64,000 nt of DNA from RYN-230 sp963704995 (GTDB taxonomy: Bacteria > Actinomycetota > Actinomycetes > Streptosporangiales > Streptosporangiaceae). A model generated the notes under the pieces. The model was not told the DNA's origin. It saw only the letters and a program-made list of their open reading frames with translations, and made no database searches. Shown here piece by piece: positions 1 through 9,751 of the stretch. The stretch lies in NCBI GenBank assembly GCA_963704995.1, contig CAVPIM010000017.1, positions 992,001 to 1,056,000 on the forward strand, given 5' to 3'. Both the position numbers and the translations under genes were made by a program. The stretch's first letter is position 1. Every line of letters begins with the position of its first letter.

Positions 1-848
1 CGATCTACCTGGGCGCCGCGATCATCGTGGCGTTGCTGTCCCTGGCCGGGGCGATCGGCTCGTTCATCGGCTTGATCATCAACCTGATCGCCGCCTTCCT
101 GGTGCAGGCCGCGCTGGTCAAGGCCGTGCAGGACGTACGGGACGGGCGGGTGGACCTGAACCTGGGGGAAACGGTCCGGGCCGTCCTGCCGTTCCTGGTC
201 ACGGTGGCCGCCGCGTCCATCCTGGCTGGTATCGGGATCTCGATCGGTTTCGTCCTGATCATCATCCCGGGGCTTGTCCTGCTGACCTTCTGGTCGCTGA
301 TCGTGCCCAGCATCGTGATCGGCGGCGAGGGCGTCTTCGGCTCGTTCAGCAAGAGCTGGCGGACCGTCCGCGGGTACGCGTGGCATGTGTTCGGCACCTA
401 TGTGCTGGTGTTCCTGATCCTGATCGTGGTCAACATCGTGCTCGGCCTCATCCTGCTGGCGCTGCCTCTGGTGGCCAGGAACTTCATCAGCAGCATCGTG
501 TCCGGCACCCTGGTCGCGCCGTTCCTGGCCCTCGTGGTGACGCTGGTCTACTACCGGCTCACCGCGACGCACGAGGCGAGAGCCGGCGGGGCGGGTGAGC
601 CCGCGTGGCCGCCGTCCGGGCCGGATTCCGCCTACCGCGGGCCGGACCCGGCCTACCCGGGGGGCACCCAGCCCACCGGGCCGGACACCACCTATCCGGG
701 TTCCGGCAGCACGTCACCGGGGCCGGACACCCCGTACCCGGGGTCAGGTACCGAGCCCAGCGGGTCAGACGGGACGTATCCGCCACCGGACGGGCCGCCC
801 GCCGGTCCCGGGCCGTCCTCCGCCGGGCCGGGCGTCCCGCCCGCGTAA
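1..848 (+). CDS. Multi-pass membrane protein with Pro/Gly-rich tail (5' partial)
   Basis: The frame is open to the left window edge (first full codon at base 3), so the true start lies outside. From the first in-window GTG at 27 there are four hydrophobic blocks (residues about 1-27, 50-95, 120-147 and 158-177). A soluble tail from about residue 185 is built of YPG/PGP-rich degenerate repeats (AYPGG, TYPGS, PYPGS). The segment around residues 98-120 (GGEGVFGSFSKSWRTVRG) resembles the conserved loop of the glycerophosphodiester-phosphodiesterase-type membrane domain found in many actinobacterial proteins. That family link is from memory and not certain. Nothing catalytic is visible, so I give no function. 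A strong hairpin follows 24 bases after the stop. Confidence 0.75.
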   Translation, partial: IYLGAAIIVALLSLAGAIGSFIGLIINLIAAFLVQAALVKAVQDVRDGRVDLNLGETVRAVLPFLVTVAAASILAGIGISIGFVLIIIPGLVLLTFWSLIVPSIVIGGEGVFGSFSKSWRTVRGYAWHVFGTYVLVFLILIVVNIVLGLILLALPLVARNFISSIVSGTLVAPFLALVVTLVYYRLTATHEARAGGAGEPAWPPSGPDSAYRGPDPAYPGGTQPTGPDTTYPGSGSTSPGPDTPYPGSGTEPSGSDGTYPPPDGPPAGPGPSSAGPGVPPA

Positions 849-872
849 CCCGGCGGCCCGCGTAACGCCAGC

Positions 873-910
873 GGCCCCCGCCATCCCCGGGAACGGGGCG
901 GGCGGGGGCC
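873..910 (+). terminator. Intrinsic-type hairpin terminator
   Basis: GGCCCCCGCC (873-882) pairs perfectly with GGCGGGGGCC (901-910). An inner CCCCG/CGGGG stem closes on a GGAA loop. There is no T-run, as is common in high-GC actinomycetes. It lies just after the membrane protein stop. Confidence 0.7.
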
Positions 911-1100
911 TTGCGGTGCCTGGCGGGCGGACGGCGGCTGGCCGAGTTGCAGACCATGCGCCACGCGGATGGGAGCGCCAGCGTGGAGGATCTCCCGCTG
1001 CAGATCACAGGCCTCTGCGTGACGTTCCGAATGTGCCGCCGTGGGCAGAGGGCCGTCCGTATCTGGCCATCTCTTCTGTCCTGGCAGGTGAGAAGTGAAC

Positions 1101-1223
1101 ATGCTCGCTGTGTGGTTCGGGCTCTCCCGATGGGCACTGATCGCGCTGACCGTGGCCGCGTGGGCTGTGATCGTGGCTGTGATCGTGGCCCGGTTCGGCA
1201 GGCGGAAGGAGAGGCATCGGTGA
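1101..1223 (+). CDS. Small single-pass membrane protein, 40 aa
   Basis: A short ORF with ATG at 1101 and an AGGTGAG-like ribosome site 9-15 bases upstream. It encodes a 40-residue peptide with one long hydrophobic stretch (residues about 11-31, rich in Ala, Val and Ile) followed by a strongly basic tail (RFGRRKERHR). This is the layout of a small inner-membrane protein with its C-terminus inside. A second tiny ORF starts at GTG 1220, overlaps the stop by four bases (GTGA) and reads RFILTIDL before apparently losing frame. The pair therefore looks like a real but decayed small operon. I recognise no homologue. It is supported only by start context and hydrophobicity. Confidence 0.4.
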   Translation: MLAVWFGLSRWALIALTVAAWAVIVAVIVARFGRRKERHR

Positions 1224-1307
1224 GGTTCATCCTGACCATCGACCTGACAGCGACGAGGCAGCGCGGGAGGGCATCGATCGCATACTCCCGCACTATGGGA
1301 CGGTGAG

Positions 1308-2468
<1,161 letters not shown>

Positions 2469-2622
2469 GCAGACCAGTGTGCGCCACGAACCCCGGGTAA
2501 CGGTGGGGTTAATTTTGTCACTTTCTGGTAAGTAACGCAGACCGTGTTTCTCCCGATACGGGGCGCCGTCCGCGCGGCTCACCGGCCACAACAATCCAAC
2601 TGAGTGCCAGCCGTCTCAGCGC

Positions 2623-2688
2623 TTGCCCCCGATACTGCCGCCTACGGCCTGCCTCTTCCCGCCGCTACTGCCGCTTACGGGCCTGCCG
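2623..2688. repeat. Imperfect 33-bp tandem duplication between dnaG and the sigma gene
   Basis: Two units (2623-2655 and 2656-2688) share the pattern TTsCCsCC, then CTGCCGCyTACGG(g)CCTGCC. They lie in the 239-base gap between the dnaG stop and the sigma factor start. No gene is supported in that gap. Confidence 0.6.
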
Positions 2689-2707
2689 ATTCCAGCGGCT
2701 GCCGCGC

Positions 2708-4765
2708 TTACAGGGCGCCGGAGGCCCGGTCCAGGAGGGCTTTCCGGCGCTGCTCCAGCGCCACCAGATCGCCGAACGTCCGGTTGTAGTCGTTCTGGCC
2801 ATCGGTCGGGTTCAGCCGCTGCAGGCGCGATTTGAGCGTGGAGATCTGGCGGCTGACCGCCAGTTCGGCCACCCGGGCCAGCACCTCCTCGGTGTACCGC
2901 GCGTCCGCCTCCCCGTCGGCCCGCGGGGTCTCCACCGGCTCCACGGCCAGCCTGGTGACGAACTCCCGGGCCCGGTCGTTGGGGGCAGCGTCGATCAGCC
3001 GGGCCGCCCACTCCCGGGCCGTCCCGGCGGCCGCCACTCCCCCGCAGCCCGCGATCAGCTCGCGGACCGACCCGTGCACCGGCACGCTGAAATCATCCTT
3101 CTGCAGCGTGTCGAAGACCGGGCCGCACAGCGCCGGCCGCTGGATGGCCAGCTTGAGCGCCTGGCGTTCCAGGTTGACCACGGGGTCGGCGGCGTCGTAC
3201 GGGGACCCGTCCGGAGCGCCACGGCCGGGCGCCCCCCGCGAGCCCTGGCCGCCCCCGGGGCCGCCCGCCCCGGGGCCGCGGGCCGGACCGCCAGGACCAC
3301 GGCCGGAGCCGCGGCCCGGACCGCCCGCGCCGCCTGGACCCGGGTCCGCCCAGCCCGATCCGCCGGAACCTGGGCCGCCGGAACCTGACCCGCCGGGTCC
3401 CGGGGCCCGGGCCGGGCCGCCTCGCCGGGCGTCGTGGCTGGCGCCATGCTCGCGGACCCGGGCCAGCACGAACTCCTCGTTCAGCATGCCGAGCCAGCGG
3501 TCCAGGCTGACCGCGTAGCGGTCACGCAGCCCACGGTCCTTGATCCGGGCCACGATCCCGGCCGCCGCGTCCAGGGCGGCCAGCCGGCCCTCGTTGGTGT
3601 CCAGGTTGTGCTTGGCGAGCTCGCTGCGGATGGCGAACTCGAACACCGGCAGCCGCTGGGCGACCAGGTCGCGTACCGCCTCCTCGCCCTGCTGCAGCCG
3701 CAGGTCGCACGGGTCCAGGCCGTCCCGCTGCACCGCGACGAAGGTCTGGGTGACGAAGTGCTCCTCGAGGTCGAACGCGCGCAGCGCGGCCCGCTGCCCG
3801 GCGGCGTCGCCGTCGAAGGTGAAGATGACCTCGCCGCGGAACTGGTCGGCGTCCATCAGCAGCCGGCGCAGGATCTTGATGTGCCCGTCACCGAACGAGG
3901 TGCCGGAGGTGGCCACCGCGGTCTTGACCCCGGCCAGGTGGCAGGCCATCACGTCGGTGTATCCCTCGACGATGACCGCCTGGCGCCGCGCGGCGATCTC
4001 GCGTTTGGCCAGGTCCGCCCCGTACAGTACGGTGCTCTTCCGGAACAGGGGCGTCTCCGGCGTGTTCAGGTACTTCGGGCCGTCCTCGTCCGGGTTGAGC
4101 TTGCGGGCGCCGAACGCGATCACGTCGCCGGTCAGGTCGCGGATCGGCCACATGAGGCGGCCGCGGAACCGGTCCATGGCCCCGCGGCGGCCCTGGCTGG
4201 CCAGCCCGCCGGCCAGGAGTTCCTGCTCGGTGAACCCGCGGCCGCGCAGATGCCGGGTGAGCCCTTCCCATTCGGCGGGCGCGTACCCGACCCCGAAGTG
4301 CTCCGCGTCGGCCAGCGTGAAGCCACGCTCGGCCAGGAACGCCCGGCCGGGCGCGGCATCCGGTGCGTTCAGCCGCGAGGCGTAGAACTCGGCCGCCGCC
4401 TTGTGCGCCTCCAGGAGCCTGCGGCGCTGGCTGTGCTCCCGGCCCGGCACCTGGCCGCCCTGCTCGTACCGCAGGTCGATGCCGGCCCGGGCGGCGAGCC
4501 GCTCCACCGACTCCACGAACGACAGGTTGTCGATCTTCTCCACGAACTTGATGACGTCGCCGCCCTCGGCGCAGGAGAAGCAGTACCACAGGCCGCGGGC
4601 GGGGGTGACGTTGAACGAGGGTGTCTTCTCGTCGTGGAAGGGGCATAGTCCCTTCAGCGAGCCGCCGCCCGCGTTACGCAGCTGGAGGTACTCACCGACC
4701 ACCTCATCGATGGCCGACTTCTCGCGGACGAGTGCGATGTCCTCATCGCGGATCCGGCCCGCCAC
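2708..4765 (-). CDS. dnaG: DNA primase DnaG
   Basis: Makes the RNA primers for replication. The N-terminal CHC2 zinc ribbon is intact (C41-P-F-H44 and C62-F-S-C65). It is followed by the TOPRIM catalytic core with VIVEGYTDVMACH and the FTFDGDAAGQRA acidic motif. The helicase-binding C-terminal domain ends in LALEQRRKAL-type helices. Residues about 441-524 form an unusually long Gly/Pro/Arg low-complexity linker between the core and the C-terminal domain. Start GTG 4765 (VAGRIRDED) has GGGGAGGG about 5 bases upstream; a GTG six bases earlier sits directly on that site and is less likely. About 685 residues, slightly longer than typical because of the linker. Confidence 0.97.
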   Translation of the reverse strand: MAGRIRDEDIALVREKSAIDEVVGEYLQLRNAGGGSLKGLCPFHDEKTPSFNVTPARGLWYCFSCAEGGDVIKFVEKIDNLSFVESVERLAARAGIDLRYEQGGQVPGREHSQRRRLLEAHKAAAEFYASRLNAPDAAPGRAFLAERGFTLADAEHFGVGYAPAEWEGLTRHLRGRGFTEQELLAGGLASQGRRGAMDRFRGRLMWPIRDLTGDVIAFGARKLNPDEDGPKYLNTPETPLFRKSTVLYGADLAKREIAARRQAVIVEGYTDVMACHLAGVKTAVATSGTSFGDGHIKILRRLLMDADQFRGEVIFTFDGDAAGQRAALRAFDLEEHFVTQTFVAVQRDGLDPCDLRLQQGEEAVRDLVAQRLPVFEFAIRSELAKHNLDTNEGRLAALDAAAGIVARIKDRGLRDRYAVSLDRWLGMLNEEFVLARVREHGASHDARRGGPARAPGPGGSGSGGPGSGGSGWADPGPGGAGGPGRGSGRGPGGPARGPGAGGPGGGQGSRGAPGRGAPDGSPYDAADPVVNLERQALKLAIQRPALCGPVFDTLQKDDFSVPVHGSVRELIAGCGGVAAAGTAREWAARLIDAAPNDRAREFVTRLAVEPVETPRADGEADARYTEEVLARVAELAVSRQISTLKSRLQRLNPTDGQNDYNRTFGDLVALEQRRKALLDRASGAL

Positions 4766-4984
4766 TGGCACCCTCCCCGCTCGCCGCTGCTCACCGTCGC
4801 GGCGAGTCTAGTCCCGGGTGCCGACGGCTGCTCCCCGCCGCGCGAGGCGGAGCAGGGCGAAGTGGAACAAAGGCGTCCGGGTCAGGCAGCCGCGCGGCGC
4901 AGGCCGGCCACCCGCGGTAACGAATGCCGCCCGGGCCGGGTGCCGGGTGCCGGCGGTGCGGCACCGATGCGGTACCGTCGCGGC

Positions 4985-5680
4985 GTGCCTGGCCTGCTGG
5001 TCCTGTGGGATGTGGACCACACCCTGATCAACGCGGGCCGCGCGGGCTGGCGGGCCTACCAGCTCGCTTTCGGCCAGATGTTCGGCGTCGACGTGCCCGC
5101 GGCCCCGTCGATGGCGGGCCGGACCGACCGGGCCATCGCGCTCGAGACGCTGGCCCTGGCGGGCGTGCCGCAGCCGCGCACCCAGGTCGACGCCTTCCAG
5201 CGGGTCCTCGCGCAGGTAGCCCCCTCCGTCGCGGACGTGGTCCGCGAGCACGGGCGGGTGCTCCCCGGGGCAGCCGAGGCGATCGGGGCGCTGGCCGCCA
5301 CTGGCCGCATCGTCCAGTCGGTGCTGACCGGCAACATGCAGGTCATGGCCCAGGTGAAGCTGGCCGCGCTGGGCCTCGACCAGGACCTGGACCTGCGGAT
5401 CGGCGCGTACGGCGATGCCCACGAGATCCGCGCTGAGCTGGTGCCGATGGCGCGGGCCAACGCGGCCGCGGCGTACGGGGCGGATTTCAGCGGGCCCGCG
5501 ACCGTGCTGGTGGGCGACACGCCCCTGGACGTCGAGGCGGCCCGGGTCGCCGGGGCCCGCGCGGTGGCCGTCGCGTCCGGCGAGTTCACCGTGGCCGATC
5601 TCAGGGCCTCGGGGGCCGACGCGGTCCTGCCCGATCTCACCGACACCGCCGCCGTGCTGGCCGCGATCCTGCCCGCCTGA
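4985..5680 (+). CDS. HAD-family hydrolase, phosphoglycolate phosphatase-like
   Basis: A Rossmann-like phosphatase of about 231 residues. HAD motif I is LWDVDHTL (nucleophile and acid/base Asp in DxDxT). Motif II is LTGN, and motif IV is VGDTPLDVEAA with its Mg-binding Asp. A helical cap lies between motifs I and II, as in the GpH/PhoN subfamily, so a small phosphorylated metabolite is the likely substrate; it cannot be named from sequence. GTG 4985 is preferred: TACCGT at 4973-4978 lies six bases before it, the usual spacing of a leaderless actinobacterial promoter. An ATG at 4967 is the alternative. The frame stays open further upstream but becomes unlike the family. Confidence 0.85.
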   Translation: MPGLLVLWDVDHTLINAGRAGWRAYQLAFGQMFGVDVPAAPSMAGRTDRAIALETLALAGVPQPRTQVDAFQRVLAQVAPSVADVVREHGRVLPGAAEAIGALAATGRIVQSVLTGNMQVMAQVKLAALGLDQDLDLRIGAYGDAHEIRAELVPMARANAAAAYGADFSGPATVLVGDTPLDVEAARVAGARAVAVASGEFTVADLRASGADAVLPDLTDTAAVLAAILPA

Positions 5681-5713
5681 GCCCCGGGCCATCGCCTGAG
5701 CCCCGGGCCATCG
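5676..5713. repeat. 19-bp perfect tandem duplication
   Basis: CCTGAGCCCCGGGCCATCG occurs at 5676-5694 and again at 5695-5713. The first copy contains the stop codon of the HAD hydrolase. Each copy carries the CCCGGG palindrome. Confidence 0.85.
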
Positions 5714-5872
5714 CACGGTCACCCGGTCGAGGTGGCGCCCGCGGCCCCGAGATCACGGGCCCTTGGCCATCCGTGCAGGTGACGTTGGACCCCGGCCAAC
5801 CACGTCACGTCCCGGTAGCGTGATCTTGGGTACGGCCAGTCCCCAGGTCGCCAACGAACGGCGAGGCACGTC

Positions 5873-6367
5873 ATGTTCAAGCGGATCCTTCTCGCGCTGG
5901 ATAGCACGGACTCCGGCCAGGTCGCGATCAGCTTCACGCTGGCGCTGGCCGACGCCGGCACTGAGGTCCGCATCCTGCACATCAACGAGTTCCTGGTGGG
6001 CGGCCGGGGCCTGACGGCGGAGACCCCCACCGAAGCCCGGTTCCTGCTCGACGACGCCGTGCTCCAGCTGCGCTGCTGCGGGGTGATGGCCACGGGGGTG
6101 GTGACCACCGCGACCTGCTTCTCGGTGTCGGACTACATCATCGCCGAGGGGGACCGCTGGTCGGCGGACGCGATCGTGCTCGGCTCGTCCCGCCGCCGCG
6201 GGCTGCGGCGGATCGCGTGCCACGGGATACGTGAGCGGGTCATCCGGTACAGCTGCCTGCCGGTGCTCACCGCCCCCGCCCCGCTGCGGGTGGCGCACGC
6301 CGACCTGGCTGCGGTGCCGGACACGGCACCTGGACGGCGCGGTCCGGCCAGCCGGCTGCACCACTGA
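5873..6367 (+). CDS. Universal stress protein (UspA family), divergent
   Basis: Begins FKRILLALDSTDSGQVAI, the usual first beta strand and Asp of the UspA fold. It ends with a region matching the Usp nucleotide site (ADAIVLGSSRRRGLRRIACHGIRERVIRYSCLPVL when read in pieces). The canonical G-x2-G-x9-G-(S/T) ATP motif is not clean: the middle and last glycines are displaced and the Ser/Thr is missing. It may bind nucleotide poorly or not at all. About 164 residues with a short C-terminal extension rich in Ala, Pro and Arg. ATG 5873 has GGCGAGG upstream. It is a single gene between the HAD hydrolase and corA. Confidence 0.85.
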   Translation: MFKRILLALDSTDSGQVAISFTLALADAGTEVRILHINEFLVGGRGLTAETPTEARFLLDDAVLQLRCCGVMATGVVTTATCFSVSDYIIAEGDRWSADAIVLGSSRRRGLRRIACHGIRERVIRYSCLPVLTAPAPLRVAHADLAAVPDTAPGRRGPASRLHH

Positions 6368-6522
6368 CCACGGTCACCGGCACGAAACGGGCCGCCGGCC
6401 GGGCCGTGCGGCCAGCCATGACGCGGCCCGGGCACCCGGAGTGCTTCCTCAATCATCCCCGGCTCCACCATGCTGTGTATCGCGACCTGGCTGACGCGCT
6501 GCACGGGCAAGGAGTCCTCACG

Positions 6523-7564
6523 ATGATCATTGATTGTGCTCACTACCAGGACGGCCGCAGGCAGGAGGAGGGGCCGGTCCCGCTGGAGGAGGCGGCAGCC
6601 CGGTGCGCTCGAGGGCGGGTTCGTCTGGCTCGGGCTGTTCGAGCCGGGGGAGGCCGAGCTGGCCCAGGTCCAGGAGGCCTTCGGGCTGCACGAGCTGGCC
6701 GTGGAGGACGCGCAGAACTTCCACATGCGGCCGAAGATCGAACTGTATGACGGCGACGTGCGCCTGGTCATCCTGCGCACCGCGCGCTACGACGACGAGG
6801 CGGAGGAGGTGGAGTTCGGCGAGATCAGCGTCTTCCTGGCGCCCACCTTCGTGATCACGGTGCGGCAGGGGGTGGCGAGCGAGCTCCGGGAGGCACGCCA
6901 GCGGCTGGAGCAGCGGCCGGAATTGCTCACCGCGGGCAGTACCTCGGCGCTGTGGGCCATCCTGGATGAGGTCGTGGACGGGTACGCGCCGGTCGTGGCC
7001 GGGCTCGAGAACGACATCGACCAGATCGAGGCCACCGTCTTCTCCGGGACCGTGGCCCCGACCGAGCGGATCTACTCGCTGCGCCGCGAGGCCACCCAGT
7101 TCTACCGGGCGGTTCATCCGCTGCTCGGCGTGGTCTCCGCCGTACGGCGGGGCGCCGAATCGGATCTGAAACCCTACCTGCGTGACGTCCAGGACCACCT
7201 GCTCCTGGTCGACGAGGAGGTCGCCGCCCAGCGTGACCTGCTCGGCACGGTGCTGGAAGCCAACATGGCGGTCATCTCGGTCGAGCAGACGCAGGTCAGC
7301 GTCCGGCAGAACTCCACCATCGAGCAGCTCACCATCCTGGCCACGGTGTTCCTGCCGCTCACGTTCGTTACCGGGTTCTTCGGCCAGAACTTCGGCTGGC
7401 TCGTCCGGCACATCACCGGCCCGGCCGAGTTCGTCGCCTACGGCATCGGCGGGCTTATCGTGCCCCTGGTGCTGCTGTTCTGGTGGCTGAGGCTCCGCCG
7501 ACGGGACCCGGGCACCACCGTGGCGGCCGAGACCGGCCCGCGGCTGCAGCCCTCGCCCGAATGA
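6523..7564 (+). pseudogene. corA: CorA-family Mg2+/Co2+ transporter, interrupted by a one-base frame change
   Basis: The ATG at 6523 has a good AGGAG site at 6510-6514 and reads IIDCAHYQDGRRQEEG, the expected CorA N-terminus, for about 27 codons. The remainder is in the +1 frame from about 6604, reading ALEGGFVWLGLFEPG through to the stop. Removing one base near 6604 gives a continuous protein of about 346 residues, the normal CorA length. The body has the acidic/basic cytoplasmic domain, the long stalk helix (QRDLLGTVLEANMAVISVEQ) and two C-terminal membrane helices. The signature loop reads FFGQNFGW, so the canonical GMN is GQN here. The frame break is either a sequence error or a fresh mutation. 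Confidence 0.85.
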
Positions 7565-7805
7565 GGAGCCGGTGAGCAGGAGCAGGTCCGGGCCACCCGT
7601 CACAGCCGGTCATCCGGCACCTACCGCGGCGAGCCCCGCAAACCCGCGCACCGGCCTGCGGGTTTGAGGGAATCTAGGGTTTTTGCCGGGAATTGCCCTT
7701 GATGGGCGAGATGTCTGGTCATACTGCCGGGTGAGCCACTGTAAGGCCTGGTGAGAGGCACAGGATGCCGCGTAGCCGGGCGCGGCCCCGGCGTGAGGCA
7801 GGTAT

Positions 7806-8638
7806 GTGACCCCAGCGACCCCCGGTACCAGGACGCCGAAGATCAGGCGACGAGGGCGGCACAAGGCTCCCTCCCCGGCCCGGAAGGTCGCCCGGCGGGC
7901 CAGCGTGGCCGCCCCCGCGGTCGCGGTGGCCGGGGCGCTGGCCGCCGCGCCGCACCTGCACAGCCTGACCGCGTCGGCGCCTAAGGCCAGCGGGGCGGCC
8001 ACGGCCCAGCTGGTCTACCCGGCGAAGGACACGAACGCCGCCAGCGCCCAGCCCGCGTCGCAGAGCCGGGCGGAGTACCGGGCCCGGCACGCCCGGAAGG
8101 CCGCGCCCGGGCCCCAGCCGCGGCGCGCCGCCAGGCCGGCCAGCCCTGGGCCCGGCGCCGGCTCCACGCCCGCCACCGGGCCGGCCAGCAGGCTGCGGCG
8201 CCGGCCGCCAGCCGCGGGGGCGTGTCCTGCTCGCCGTCGGCCAGCGGGCCGCTGCCCGCCAACTACGCGGCGATCGTGGGCTTCCTGACCTCTCACGGGT
8301 ACAGCGGGAACGCGGCGGCCAGCATCGCCGGGAACATCTGGCAGGAGTCCGGCGGCAACCCCGAGTCGGCCGGTGACGGCGGCGGCGGGCTGATCGGCTG
8401 GACGCCGCTGCCCGGCGGGTACGTGACCGGCAACCCCGCGGCGGACCTGCCGACCCAGCTGGCGGCGATCCTGGCCTTCAACCAGATCTGGTCGCAGTAC
8501 ATCCCGGCGCTGAACGCCGCGTCCTCCCCGGCCGCCGCCGCGGCCATCTACGTGACCGATTTCGAGCGGGCCGGCATCCCCGCGGTGGGCAACCGCGAGG
8601 CGGCCGCGCAGGCCGTCGCCGCAGCCTGCGGGATCTAG
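7806..8638 (+). pseudogene. Secreted phage-tail-type lysozyme domain protein, frame change in the linker
   Basis: From GTG 7806 the first frame encodes a basic N-terminus (PKIRRRGRHKAPSPARK), a hydrophobic signal segment and a Pro/Ala linker. The C-terminal frame (8222 onward) encodes ANYAAIVGFLTSHGY, then AASIAGNIWQESGGNPES, then GGGLIGWTPLP and ends in AACGI. That is the actinobacterial phage-tail lysozyme domain, with the likely catalytic Glu in WQESGGNP. The two halves are in frames 0 and 2. Adding one base (or removing two) somewhere between about 8100 and 8175 joins them into about 277 residues. It should act on peptidoglycan outside the cell. The exact break point cannot be placed in the GC-rich linker. 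Confidence 0.75.
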
Positions 8639-8669
8639 CCGAAACTCCCCGGCCCGCCGCCGGCGGGAT

Positions 8670-9671
8670 CTAGCCGCCACCCTGGCCAGCCCGGATCGTG
8701 ACCGGGGCCGCGAACGAGTGGCGGTTTCCCGCCCAGGCGGCGCGGGGCAGGGCGCGGGCCAGCCGGCCGGCGTCCGCGGGGCTGAGCACGGCGGCGGCCG
8801 CGGCGGCGTTCTCGGCGATCCGCTCCGGGCGGCGGCTGCCGGGGATCGGGACGACGTCGGGTCCCTGGGCGAGCAGCCAGGCCAGGGCGAGCTGGCCCGG
8901 CGTCAGCCCGAGCCCGGCGGCCAGGTCACGCAGCGCCGCGACCTGGCCGAGGTTGCGCTCCAGGGCCGGGCCATGAAAGCGCGGGTCCTGACGGCGGAAG
9001 TCACTGGCGTCGATGTCCGCCCCGGCCAGGGCGGCGGTGAGCAGGCCGCGGCCGAGCGGGCTGTAGGGCACCAGGCCGATGCCCAGCCGCCGGGCGGCCG
9101 GCACCACGTCGTCCTCGGGATCGCGCCACAGCAGTGACCACTCGAACTGAACCGCGCTGACCGGATGCACCGCCGCGGCCTGCTCCAGCTGGGCCGGGGT
9201 GGCCTCGGACAGCCCGAGGTGGCGGACCTTGCCCTCGGCCACCAGCCCGGCCATCGCGCCCACGGTGTCCGCCACCGGCACGTCCGGGTCGACCCGGTGC
9301 AGGTAGTACAGGTCGATCACGTCGCGTCCCAGGCGGCGCAGCGACGCCTCACAGAAGCCGCGGACGTGCTCGGGCCGGCCGTCCACCCGCACCCCGCCGG
9401 AGTCGCGGACGATGCCGAACTTGGTGGCGATCAGCACCGGCCCGGCCCGGCCGTGCAGGGCCCGGGCGATGAGCCGCTCGTTGTGGCCCTGGCCGTAGCT
9501 CATCGCGGTGTCCAGCATGGTCACGCCCAGGTCGAGAGCCCGGTGGATGGCCCGGACGGAGTCCGCGTCGTCGGCCGGCCCGTACCCCTGGGACAGCCCC
9601 ATGCATCCCAGGCCGATCGCCGAGGTGACCAGGCCGCCGAGGTTCCGTTGCGGCATCGCTGCTTGCTGCAT
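8670..9671 (-). CDS. Aldo/keto reductase
   Basis: NADPH-dependent carbonyl reductase of the TIM-barrel AKR superfamily. The family tetrad is present: Asp in VTMLDTAMSYG, the Tyr four residues later, Lys in VLIATKFG and His in YYLHRVD. The cofactor loop near the C-terminus reads VVPIPGSRRPERIAENAAA. About 333 residues, close to the AKR11/12-like group. ATG 9671 (QQAAMPQRNLGG) is used; ATGs at 9701 and 9656 are alternatives. It is divergent from the LysR gene and shares an AT-rich operator with it, so it is the probable target of that regulator. Confidence 0.9.
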   Translation of the reverse strand: MQQAAMPQRNLGGLVTSAIGLGCMGLSQGYGPADDADSVRAIHRALDLGVTMLDTAMSYGQGHNERLIARALHGRAGPVLIATKFGIVRDSGGVRVDGRPEHVRGFCEASLRRLGRDVIDLYYLHRVDPDVPVADTVGAMAGLVAEGKVRHLGLSEATPAQLEQAAAVHPVSAVQFEWSLLWRDPEDDVVPAARRLGIGLVPYSPLGRGLLTAALAGADIDASDFRRQDPRFHGPALERNLGQVAALRDLAAGLGLTPGQLALAWLLAQGPDVVPIPGSRRPERIAENAAAAAAVLSPADAGRLARALPRAAWAGNRHSFAAPVTIRAGQGGG

Positions 9672-9730
9672 ACCTGGCAGCGTGCCGGAGCAGTGACTCA
9701 TAAGTCCAAGACAGCTTTGCGCTCAGAGTT

Positions 9731-9745
9731 ATAACCAGTCATTAT
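9731..9745. promoter_or_regulatory. Putative LysR operator (T-N11-A palindrome)
   Basis: ATAACCAGTCATTAT has perfect ATAA/TTAT half sites and the T-N11-A spacing of LysR-type boxes. It sits in a conspicuously AT-rich pocket between the divergent aldo/keto reductase and lysR starts. TATAAC on the minus strand could serve as the reductase -10. Confidence 0.55.
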
Positions 9746-9751
9746 TAATCG

